A stretch of 50,972 bases of DNA from NCBI GenBank assembly GCA_003021505.1, contig PXPT01000021.1, forward strand, positions 1 to 50,972, given 5' to 3'. A model generated the notes under the pieces. That model searched no databases. It was not told the DNA's origin and saw only the letters and a list, made by a program, of their open reading frames with translations. The DNA comes from Cyanobacteria bacterium QS_4_48_99. Lineage in GTDB: Bacteria > Cyanobacteriota > Cyanobacteriia > Cyanobacteriales > Rubidibacteraceae. Shown here piece after piece: positions 44,740 to 50,972 of this stretch. Made by a program: the position numbers and the translations under genes. Every line of letters begins with the position of its first letter. Within the stretch, counting starts at the first letter, position 1.

Positions 44740-44781
44740 GAGAGGAAGTATCGAACTCCCTCTCTTAACGCACCTGTCCAT

Positions 44782-44814
44782 CCCAGCGCCACCCTTTGGG
44801 ATGGCGTGGGGCTT
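44782..44814. repeat. Subterminal hairpin of IS605 element, rnc-proximal end
   Basis: CGCCACCCTTTGGGATGGCG closely matches the hairpin at the other end of the element in the same orientation. It lies about 43 bases after the tnpA stop and 40 bases from the rnc stop. Confidence 0.7.
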
Positions 44815-44854
44815 ACGGTGATTTTGCTAACTGACAGTTGGAACTAGCTAATCC

Positions 44855-45547
44855 TCAACCACCACGACTGACAAATTTCAGCGCTGCTTCGGCAGCCCTT
44901 TTTTCAGCAGTTTTTTTACTCTTCCCCTTGCCAACACCGTACTGCCTCTCACCGAGGCGCACTTCCGCAGTAAACACTTTGGCATGGTCTTGCCCAGATT
45001 CATCGATAATAGAATATTGAGGATTTTTACCCGTGTTTGCCAACGCCCATTCCTGAAATTGCCCCTTGAAGTTGATGTTTGACAAAGACTGAGACGCAAA
45101 TTTATCCGCCACGGTAGTAAACAGAGGCTCTACAAATTCGCGGACAGCTTCAATCCCAGAATCGAGAAAATAAGCACCAATAATCGCTTCAAAGGTATCA
45201 CTAAGCAAATCCGGGTTCTGACTACTTCCCTCTTGTTCCGCCCCTCTGCCGAGTCGCACTGCCCTGTCTATGCCTAACTGGAGGGCAAATTCTGCTAACT
45301 GACGTTCGTTGTTCACTAACGCTGAACGCAAACTACTCAGTTGTCCTTCCTGCATCTGGGGATAGCGTTCGTAAAGTAGGTTGCCAACCAAAAATCCCAG
45401 AACAGCATCACCCAAAAACTCTAAACGCTCATTATCTTCTCCAACTTCTGGATGTTCGTTGAAATAGGAACGGTGAGTGAGTGCCTTTTGCCAAAGCTCA
45501 GAGTTACGAAATTGCGGAAGCTTGATTTCTCTAGTGTCTGTATACAT
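44855..45547 (-). CDS. rnc: Ribonuclease III
   Basis: It cleaves double-stranded RNA in rRNA maturation and mRNA processing. The 230-residue length is normal. The nuclease domain has ERLEFLGDAVLGFLVGNLLY (from about residue 40) with catalytic acidic residues, and later LLSDTFEAIIGAYFLDSG. The C-terminal dsRNA-binding domain begins NFKGQFQEWALANTGKNP and ends GKSKKTAEKRAAEAALKF. It is downstream of the RlmL-like gene, 22 bases apart, so the two probably form a unit. Confidence 0.95.
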   Translation of the reverse strand: MYTDTREIKLPQFRNSELWQKALTHRSYFNEHPEVGEDNERLEFLGDAVLGFLVGNLLYERYPQMQEGQLSSLRSALVNNERQLAEFALQLGIDRAVRLGRGAEQEGSSQNPDLLSDTFEAIIGAYFLDSGIEAVREFVEPLFTTVADKFASQSLSNINFKGQFQEWALANTGKNPQYSIIDESGQDHAKVFTAEVRLGERQYGVGKGKSKKTAEKRAAEAALKFVSRGG

Positions 45548-45569
45548 TCCGGGTGAAAATAATTATTCA

Positions 45570-46694
45570 TTAATACAATTCGTATTTAAGTAAGGTGCAG
45601 GCTAAGGAACCGTTATAAACAGGGATGCGACGCGAGGCTTTTAGTCCCACTTGTTTGGCTAGGTCTTTATTTCCTGTCAAAATATAGGCAGTCCAACCTT
45701 TGAAGCGTTGTTTGAAAACATCGCCGAGGTGTTTATAAAGCGCACCCAGTTTTTTTTCTTCCCCAATTCGCTTGCCGTAGGGAGGGTTACAAATAATTAC
45801 TCCTCCATCGGCGGGGGCTTCAATTTGTGACAATTGAGTTTGGGCGAAGGTGATTTGGTCGGCAATCCCGCAGCTTTTGGCGTTAGTGTGGGCTTGGGTA
45901 AGAACATCCGAGTTGCGATCACTCCCCACAATAGGCTCTGTCAACCCTGACAATTGACTCTGTTTTGCTTCTTCCCAAATCTGCTGCCAAAGGGAGGAAT
46001 CAAAATCGTACCAACGCTGGAAACCAAACTGCTTGCGAAACAATCCCGGCGCAATATTCAACCCTTTTAAGCCTGCTTCTATCGGCAGTGTTCCGGAACC
46101 ACATAGAGGATCGAGAAAGGGCATACTGGGATTCCACTCGGCTAAGTCCAGCAGGGCAGCAGCAAGCGTTTCTTTAAGGGGAGCAGTTCCCACAGCGGGT
46201 CGATATCCTCGTCGATGCAAGCTCGCGCCAGAGCTGTCTAAACTTAGAATACAACGATTTTGACAGATGTGGGCATTAATCAGCAAATCGGGGTCTTGAC
46301 GGTCAATACTGGAACGCTGCCCGGTTTGGTGTCGCTGTTGATCGACGATCGCATTCTTGACCTGAAGCGCTGTAAAGTGGGTATGATTGAGATTGCGATT
46401 ACCACCGGTGCAGTGTACGGCGAGGGTATCCTCAGGTTGGAGATACTCATCCCAGGCAATTTTTTGCACTTGCTGGTAGAGTTGCTCGGCATCCTGGCAA
46501 GGAAATTCTCGGATGGGCAATAGCACCCGAAAAATGGTTCTTGCCCAGAGATTGACTCGATAAAGCAAGGCGCGATCCCCCCTAAAATGCACGCCTGTAA
46601 AGTCGGGATGGACATCTTGTGCCCCCAGACGCTCTAATTCCTGGGCGGCAATTGGCTCTAGACTACGAGCGACAGTGGCAAAGTAGGGATTCAT
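45570..46694 (-). CDS. THUMP-domain RNA methyltransferase, RlmL-like
   Basis: The 374-residue protein has an N-terminal ferredoxin-like and THUMP RNA-binding part (residues about 1-155), then a SAM-dependent methyltransferase domain. Motif I is MPFLDPLCGSGTLPIEAGL (about 195-213), and the catalytic motif is NPPYGKRIG. It matches the family of RlmL/YcbY, which methylates guanosine 2445 in 23S rRNA in E. coli; the cyanobacterial target is inferred. It is transcribed ahead of rnc. Confidence 0.9.
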   Translation of the reverse strand: MNPYFATVARSLEPIAAQELERLGAQDVHPDFTGVHFRGDRALLYRVNLWARTIFRVLLPIREFPCQDAEQLYQQVQKIAWDEYLQPEDTLAVHCTGGNRNLNHTHFTALQVKNAIVDQQRHQTGQRSSIDRQDPDLLINAHICQNRCILSLDSSGASLHRRGYRPAVGTAPLKETLAAALLDLAEWNPSMPFLDPLCGSGTLPIEAGLKGLNIAPGLFRKQFGFQRWYDFDSSLWQQIWEEAKQSQLSGLTEPIVGSDRNSDVLTQAHTNAKSCGIADQITFAQTQLSQIEAPADGGVIICNPPYGKRIGEEKKLGALYKHLGDVFKQRFKGWTAYILTGNKDLAKQVGLKASRRIPVYNGSLACTLLKYELY

Positions 46695-46747
46695 CTGAGT
46701 ATTTTACTTTATTTCCCCGCCTGTTACTGATATATAGATTCCTTCCC

Positions 46748-46967
46748 ATGAAAATCCGAGTAAAAGTTAAACCCAACACCAAACAACAAATTATAAAGGA
46801 ATTGCCCAATAGAAGCCTAGCGATACGTTTAAAATCGCCCATTAGAGGGGAAAGCCAATGAAGAATTAATCAAACTTCTCGCTAAAAATGGAGGTAAAAA
46901 ATCTCAAGTCCGTATCAAATCTGGTACTTATTCAAAGACCAAGCTCATTGAAATTGAAGCGCCCTAA
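46748..46967 (+). pseudogene. DUF167 (YggU) family gene with a frameshift
   Basis: The product opens MKIRVKVKPNTKQQIIKELP, typical of the small DUF167 family. The frame runs into a stop after SPIRGESQ, while the next frame continues [19 protein letters not shown] and ends [10 protein letters not shown] at stop 46965-46967. The shift lies in AGAGGGGAAAGCC near 46850; removing one G restores a continuous protein of about 72 residues. A sequencing error in the G run is possible. Confidence 0.8.
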
Positions 46968-46977
46968 CAGTAGCAAT

Positions 46978-47322
46978 TTATTGAGAATAATTTGAGGCAA
47001 TAAAGAGTTTATAAACAAAGTAGAGCGCGACACCAACAATAGCCAGAGTAAACAAAGAACTCACTAGCTGTAAGACAGTTCTTAGCAGAGAAAAACCCAC
47101 GACAACCCCAATGGCGACGACAGCCAATTTCCCAACTTTAGGAATACCGTTGAACCAGTCCCGAACTTGGTTGAACGTACTTTTTATAGATTGAGAAGTA
47201 TTGTTGTGGCGCTGAAGCGGTTGCCCCGGTTCAGTATTATTTACTGGCGAAGAAGCTTGGTTAATTTCCTTCTCCAGTTCTTGGAGTCTACGAGACCAAT
47301 CTTGATTGTTTTCCGGTGCCAT
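46978..47322 (-). CDS. Small membrane protein, no family recognised
   Basis: The 114-residue product has a polar N-terminus (APENNQDWSRRLQELEKEIN) with a Pro/Asn/Gln-rich linker. Two adjacent hydrophobic segments are near residues 70-105: KLAVVAIGVVVGFSLLRTVL and LVSSLFTLAIVGVALYFVYK. It is probably a membrane-anchored protein with a soluble N-terminal part. It may be a cyanobacterial conserved hypothetical. The plus-strand DUF167 gene ends 10 bases away, so the two converge. Confidence 0.75.
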   Translation of the reverse strand: MAPENNQDWSRRLQELEKEINQASSPVNNTEPGQPLQRHNNTSQSIKSTFNQVRDWFNGIPKVGKLAVVAIGVVVGFSLLRTVLQLVSSLFTLAIVGVALYFVYKLFIASNYSQ

Positions 47323-47534
47323 TTGCTTTTACCCTCCTGAAATCGTGAATTAGTATCTGGTGAGATTGTAACGAAGATAGAGTTTCGGAAATTCCCACCA
47401 CTTTGGTCAAAACATCCTCACCCTCAACTATCCCTACTAACAGGGACACTTAAGAAAGAGGAACAGTCCTTTCCCCCCAGTGTTTCTGAATGCGCAACAC
47501 TGATCTTATATGGGTTACTCAACCAGGGGATAAC

Positions 47535-47984
47535 ATGAGCAGTAGACAAATTCCAAAAGTGTTTTTTCCTACCGCCTTAGCCACAATTTTGCTCGGTGCT
47601 AGTGTGGCTTCTAGTCATGCTGAAACCATTAAGGTGAAACCAAATTCTAGTCCGGGTTCGGTTACAGTGAAGGGGCAATCCGGTGGCTCAGTTGATAGCC
47701 TGGACTGTGGCTTTGTTGCCGAAGCACCCAACCAAGTTCTCCAAGTGAGTGAGCGCATCAATTATATGCGAGTGAACGTGCAAGTGGCTGGCGGTAAACC
47801 TACCCTCTTAGTGGATGGTCCCGATGGTCGCTTTTGCGTATTTGCAAATGACATTACTGACGGCAATCCTGAAATTTCTGGCGTTTGGCTTCCGGGAAAA
47901 TATAAGATTTATGTCGGCGATCGCACGGATGCTCAACATCAATACACCCTATCCATTTCCCAACAGAAGAATCCGCCCCAATGA
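47535..47984 (+). CDS. Exported hypothetical protein
   Basis: ATG 47535 gives a signal peptide (FFPTALATILLGASVASSHAE), so it is chosen over the in-frame ATG 47490. The mature part of about 125 residues is beta-rich: VKPNSSPGSVTVKGQSGG, CGFVAEAPNQVLQVSE, PTLLVDGPDGRFCVFAND and GKYKIYVGDRTDAQHQYTLS. The last element resembles the C-terminal pre-peptidase or IPT-like beta folds seen in exported proteins, but no exact family is recognised. Two cysteines may form a disulfide. Confidence 0.75.
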   Translation: MSSRQIPKVFFPTALATILLGASVASSHAETIKVKPNSSPGSVTVKGQSGGSVDSLDCGFVAEAPNQVLQVSERINYMRVNVQVAGGKPTLLVDGPDGRFCVFANDITDGNPEISGVWLPGKYKIYVGDRTDAQHQYTLSISQQKNPPQ

Positions 47985-47994
47985 GAGAAAATAC

Positions 47995-48375
47995 TTAATC
48001 TTCTTGCTGCTGTGCTGAGACATCCACTGCATCAACATCAATCGTTCCCTCAGGAGTCAGGCGATGGAAATGCCCCTTTTCTACCTGGAGCGGTTCTCCG
48101 CAGTTGGGGCAGCGGAATTTTACATTGTTAAACCCGGTAAATTCGTAGCTACAGACTGGACACTGGTCTTCTACTAGGTTCCGTTTCAGCCACCAACGGA
48201 ACCCCAACCAGGCAACTGCTGGGAGCAACACCAGCAAGCCTAGTATAATTAAAAACCCATTAACCAGCCAACCTAGACCAACTGACCCCAGTAACAAAAA
48301 TATTGCTAATAGGGTCAGCCAACAGCCAAGCCCCGAGAAATTGTACTGAGACGGCTTGGGAAAATTTTGATTCAC
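47995..48375 (-). CDS. Membrane protein with zinc-ribbon domain
   Basis: The 126-residue protein has two hydrophobic segments (GCWLTLLAIFLLLGSVGLGW; LVNGFLIILGLLVLLPAVAW), then a zinc ribbon with CPVC and CPNC (VEDQCPVCSYEF, FRCPNCGEPL). The C-terminus is acidic. The architecture suggests a membrane-attached zinc-ribbon protein of unknown role. It ends 10 bases from the exported protein gene, so the two converge. Confidence 0.8.
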   Translation of the reverse strand: MNQNFPKPSQYNFSGLGCWLTLLAIFLLLGSVGLGWLVNGFLIILGLLVLLPAVAWLGFRWWLKRNLVEDQCPVCSYEFTGFNNVKFRCPNCGEPLQVEKGHFHRLTPEGTIDVDAVDVSAQQQED

Positions 48376-48478
48376 AGCAGCCTCCTGGGTTATTAACGGT
48401 TATACCTATCCTAGTCCAGATTTCTCTTTTCCCGGGATCGGTAACCCCTCCACTAAGCATAAATAGCGCAAAAATATA

Positions 48479-48530
48479 ACGCCTGCGAATGCTCGCAGAC
48501 AGTACCCACTGCCGCGAAATTCGCAGGCGT
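48479..48530 (-). terminator. Terminator of the petB-petD operon
   Basis: ACGCCTGCGAAT (48479-48490) and ATTCGCAGGCGT (48519-48530) pair over 12 positions with a 28-base loop. On the minus strand the stem is followed by TATATTTTTGCGC, a T-rich tail. It lies about 25 bases after the petD stop. Confidence 0.75.
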
Positions 48531-48554
48531 CTACCCTAACAAATTCTGATTCTT

Positions 48555-49037
48555 TTAGAACAGACCGAGGGTTAAGGATTCATCTAGGGGGAAGGTAGCA
48601 CCAATGCCTAACCAGAGTGTGACAATCGTGCCAAACATAAAAACCGCCGTCGCTACTGGGCGCCGGAAGGGGTTCTGGAACTTGTTGACGTTTTCGATAA
48701 AAGGAACCAGAATCAGACCTAGCGGAATTGCCCCCATAGCAGCAATTCCCAAGAGCTTATCGGGCACAATGCGTAGGATTTGGAAGACAGGATATAAATA
48801 CCATTCCGGGAGAATCTCTAGCGGAGTGGCAAAGGGATTTGCAGGTTCGCCGCCCATCGCTGGGTCTAGCACAGCCAGACTGACGCACATTCCAAGTGTC
48901 CCCAGCATCACAACTGGGAAGACATAAAGAAGGTCATTGGGCCAAGCAGGTTCGCCATAGTAGCTATGACCCATGCCTTTAGCTAGCTTGGCGCGCAACT
49001 TCGGGTCGCTTAGATCGGGCTTTTTGAGAGTTGACAT
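48555..49037 (-). CDS. petD: Cytochrome b6f complex subunit IV
   Basis: PetD forms, with cytochrome b6, the quinol-oxidising core of the thylakoid b6f complex. ATG 49037 ([20 protein letters not shown]) gives the normal 160 residues; upstream in-frame codons to 49199 are rejected. Three membrane helices are visible. The Qo-site motif PEWY is in [17 protein letters not shown]. The C-terminal helix includes [18 protein letters not shown]. It follows petB by about 160 bases. Confidence 0.97.
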   Translation of the reverse strand: MSTLKKPDLSDPKLRAKLAKGMGHSYYGEPAWPNDLLYVFPVVMLGTLGMCVSLAVLDPAMGGEPANPFATPLEILPEWYLYPVFQILRIVPDKLLGIAAMGAIPLGLILVPFIENVNKFQNPFRRPVATAVFMFGTIVTLWLGIGATFPLDESLTLGLF

Positions 49038-49200
49038 TTTTGGAATGTTTCTCCTAACTAGGAAATCGAATCGGCAGGTAGAACAATTACAATACGCGCA
49101 CAGTGGGGATTTGTAACTGTTTTGGCAGTTACTTTCTAGCTCCGAGGGCTTAGCGATACTGAGAAACTTACTCTCAATTACTAAGCCCAGCGCAGCCAAT

Positions 49201-49869
49201 TTAGAGTGGACCAGAGATGCCCTGCTTGCGAATCATGAGGAAGTGCAACAACATGAATACAGCAATTAGCCAGGGCAAGACAAAGGTATGTAGGCTATAG
49301 TAGCGAGTTAGCGTTCCTTGTCCGACACTGGCTCCTCCTCGGATTAGCTCCACAATTGCAGGACCAACCACAGGAATTGCTTCGGGAACCCCAGAAACAA
49401 TTTTCACTGCCCAGTAGCCAATCTGATCCCAGGGCAGAGAATAACCAGTGACACCGAAAGAGACAGTAATGACTGCCAAAATCACGCCTGTCACCCAGGT
49501 CAACTCGCGGGGCTTTTTGAAGCCACCCGTAAGGTAAACGCGGAAGGTGTGCAGGATCATCATCAACACCATCATGCTGGCAGACCAGCGGTGGATAGAG
49601 CGGATCAACCAGCCGAAGTTAACCTCAGTCATGAGGTATTGCACTGAGGAAAATGCTTCTGCGACTGTGGGCTCATAATAAAACGTCATGGCGAATCCAG
49701 TCGCAAACTGGATTAAAAAGCAAGTCAGGGTAATTCCACCCAGACAGTAAAAAATATTGACGTGGGGGGGGACGTACTTACTGGCAACGTCATCAGAGAT
49801 TGCCTGGATCTCTAGACGTTCCTGAAACCACTGGTACGCACTTGAATCGGTTACTTGTTTAGTAAACAT
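49201..49869 (-). CDS. petB: Cytochrome b6
   Basis: The 222-residue protein carries the heme-binding part of the b6f complex. Four membrane helices are present. Heme ligands include the histidines in [10 protein letters not shown] and [12 protein letters not shown] of helix B, and [21 protein letters not shown] of helix D. C35 in NIFYCLGG covalently binds the extra heme in this family. The segment [15 protein letters not shown] is highly conserved. It is the first gene of the petB-petD operon, divergent from ctpA. Confidence 0.97.
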   Translation of the reverse strand: MFTKQVTDSSAYQWFQERLEIQAISDDVASKYVPPHVNIFYCLGGITLTCFLIQFATGFAMTFYYEPTVAEAFSSVQYLMTEVNFGWLIRSIHRWSASMMVLMMILHTFRVYLTGGFKKPRELTWVTGVILAVITVSFGVTGYSLPWDQIGYWAVKIVSGVPEAIPVVGPAIVELIRGGASVGQGTLTRYYSLHTFVLPWLIAVFMLLHFLMIRKQGISGPL

Positions 49870-50439
49870 GAAGCCAGAGTTCCTAACCTAGGTATAGATT
49901 AGCGTTTCAGTGCATGAAGAATTCCTACGAGCTTTGCGTCTGTCTAGGCAGAATAGAGACGAAAGCGCAGGCTTTAAGCTAGCAACGGGACTGACATTCA
50001 TCTGCGTCTCGCGCAGATTGGTTTGTTGTCCTCTTTACAAAAATGTAACATAGCCAGCCGAGAGCATGTTGAAGCTTGCAGGTTGCAGGTTAAAGGTTAT
50101 CCAAGTGAGGAGTGCGGAGGTGCAGAGGTGAGGGGGTGTGGAGGTGCGGAGGAGAAAGATTGATCTACTTTTTTCGCCTCTGCTCCCATGCCTCCCCTGC
50201 TTCCTTCTTAAGTATTGGAGACAGTTTCACTGAAAGGGCTAACCTAGAACAAGCCTAGACTGTTATTTTTGCTTCTAAGCAAGGGACGCGCTTGAGGTAA
50301 TGTTAGCCTGCGAACAATGGGAAAGGGGAATGAAATTATCCTAGAAGTAGCAACTGGGCATGAAGGGAATAAGTAATCCCGCTCTAATTTTGTAACAAAA
50401 CTTTACGATGATCGTTAGTTAGGATTTAAGGTTTACTTT
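49870..50439. promoter_or_regulatory. Divergent region between petB and ctpA
   Basis: This 570-base region must hold the petBD and ctpA promoters. From about 50100 to 50210 it contains a copy of the GGAG/CTCC repeat family. No gene or operator is recognised in the remainder; the petB leader is about 100 bases of unremarkable sequence. Confidence 0.45.
50100..50210. repeat. GGAG/CTCC repeat copy between petB and ctpA
   Basis: The left arm is GTGAGGAGTGCGGAGGTGCA followed by GGTGCGGAGGAGAAAG, the right arm CGCCTCTGCTCCCATGCCTC, and the centre GATTGATCTACTTTTTT. Over the centre it matches the copy at 42497-42600 almost exactly. Confidence 0.65.
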
Positions 50440-50972
50440 ATGCCGAAACGAGCTTTCTGGGTCGGACTACTGTTCGTTGTTTCCATTACGCTCTCGTGTA
50501 TCGGTTGGACACCGAGTGCTGCCGCTTTTAGTGAACAACAGAAGTTATTTCTCCAAGCGTGGCGAATTGTCAACCAAGCTTATTTGGATGAAACCTTCAA
50601 CGATCAAAACTGGTGGTTTGTCCGTCAAGACTTTCTCAAAAAGCAGTTTTTCAACCGCGAGCAGACTTACGAAGCAATCGAGGGAATGCTAGCAAGCCTG
50701 GACGACCCCTTCACGCGGCTTCTAAAACCGGAACAGTATCGCAGCCTGCAAGTAAGTACCTCTGGGGAGCTATCGGGCGTGGGTTTGCAGATTAACATCA
50801 ACCCAGAAACAGGGAATTTGGAAGTTGTGACACCGCTACCAGGTTCCCCGGCAGAGGAAGCGGGAATTGAACCGCGCGATCGCATTCTGGCAATTGATCA
50901 TACCGAAACCCAAGACCTTACCCTGGATGAGGCAGCAACCCGGATGCGCGGTTCCATTGGCTCTCAAGTGAC
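50440..50972 (+). CDS. ctpA: Carboxyl-terminal processing protease CtpA, 5' part
   Basis: CtpA is a serine protease that trims the C-terminus of the photosystem II D1 precursor in the thylakoid lumen. ATG 50440 opens a signal peptide (MPKRAFWVGLLFVVSITLSC, ending near PSAAAF). The mature part begins SEQQKLFLQAWRIVNQAYLD. The family motif DDPFTRLLKPEQY follows, then the start of the PDZ domain (SGELSGVGLQININPETG; TPLPGSPAEEAGIEPRDRIL). The window ends inside the PDZ domain, before the Ser/Lys catalytic part. As in other cyanobacteria it lies divergent to petBD. Confidence 0.92.
   Translation, partial: MPKRAFWVGLLFVVSITLSCIGWTPSAAAFSEQQKLFLQAWRIVNQAYLDETFNDQNWWFVRQDFLKKQFFNREQTYEAIEGMLASLDDPFTRLLKPEQYRSLQVSTSGELSGVGLQININPETGNLEVVTPLPGSPAEEAGIEPRDRILAIDHTETQDLTLDEAATRMRGSIGSQV

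Larger units (their letters stand above)
42888..44815. mobile_element. IS605-type (IS200/IS605 family) element
   Basis: The element has a broken tnpB on the minus strand and an intact-looking tnpA on the plus strand, their starts facing each other with 18 bases between. Each end carries a related subterminal hairpin: CGCCACCCTTAAGGGATGGCG (42898-42918) and CGCCACCCTTTGGGATGGCG (about 44790-44809), each with a bulged A in the stem. The exact ends and the cleavage sites cannot be set. The element lies between rpmB and rnc. Confidence 0.85.

Overview
The window is an ordinary-looking stretch of a cyanobacterial chromosome. It carries the main phycobilisome genes (cpc rod operon, rod-core linker, bilin lyases, apcABC core genes), chlorophyll biosynthesis (chlM), cytochrome b6f (petB/petD) and cyanobacterial conserved genes such as Ycf51 and an ABA4-like protein. 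The octamer GCGATCGC (HIP1), typical of many cyanobacteria, recurs throughout, for example near 3429, 9195, 15086, 18617, 24119, 32478, 38838, 41514 and 50877. I cannot name the species.

Layout. 1-2.6 kb is a decayed mobile region: a XisF-like serine recombinase pseudogene interrupted by a broken IS630-type element. 2.7-8.4 kb is a minus-strand housekeeping run (chlM, sodC, nagA, a probable 6S RNA gene, purK with an overlapping pentapeptide-repeat gene, a short-chain dehydrogenase). 9.1-10.1 kb is an RluD-type pseudouridine synthase. 10.3-13.9 kb, minus strand, holds cpcG, two CpcS-type bilin lyases and two uncharacterised small proteins, divergent from cpcB-cpcA-cpcC-cpcC-cpcD-cpcE-cpcF on the plus strand (14.5-19.8 kb). 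19.8-26.1 kb holds a sodium:solute symporter, an iron-type alcohol/glycerol dehydrogenase, Ycf51, a frameshifted PEP-CTERM vWA protein and FtsW. 26.1-27.7 kb is apcA-apcB-apcC. 28-37.5 kb is mixed: DUF1802, DUF4385, prohibitin, an SLH-domain protein, acylphosphatase, ABA4-like, EamA transporter, DUF1823, a dead ZIP transporter, a site-2 protease with CBS domains and a 2TM protein. 37.7-42.9 kb holds clpB, htpG and rpmB. A degenerate IS605-type element sits directly after rpmB. 44.8-51 kb holds rnc, an RlmL-type methyltransferase, a broken DUF167 gene, small membrane or secreted proteins, petB-petD with a clear terminator, and the start of ctpA.

How the genes work together. The products of 10.3-19.8 and 26.1-27.7 kb build most of the phycobilisome: ApcA/ApcB/ApcC form the core, CpcG joins rods to core, CpcA/CpcB/CpcC/CpcD form rods, and CpcE/F and the CpcS-type lyases attach phycocyanobilin. 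The core-membrane linker gene apcE is not next to apcA. Hairpins after cpcA, after the second cpcC, after apcB and after apcC fit the known need to make far more phycobiliprotein than linker.

I found no CRISPR array, rRNA or tRNA and no convincing new multi-gene system. The most useful observations are a 6S RNA candidate supported by a 15-pair closing stem, a dispersed hairpin element with covarying stem (one copy splits cpcE from cpcF), a 25-bp duplication that separates a formerly overlapping sodC/chlM junction, and several genes broken by frameshifts.
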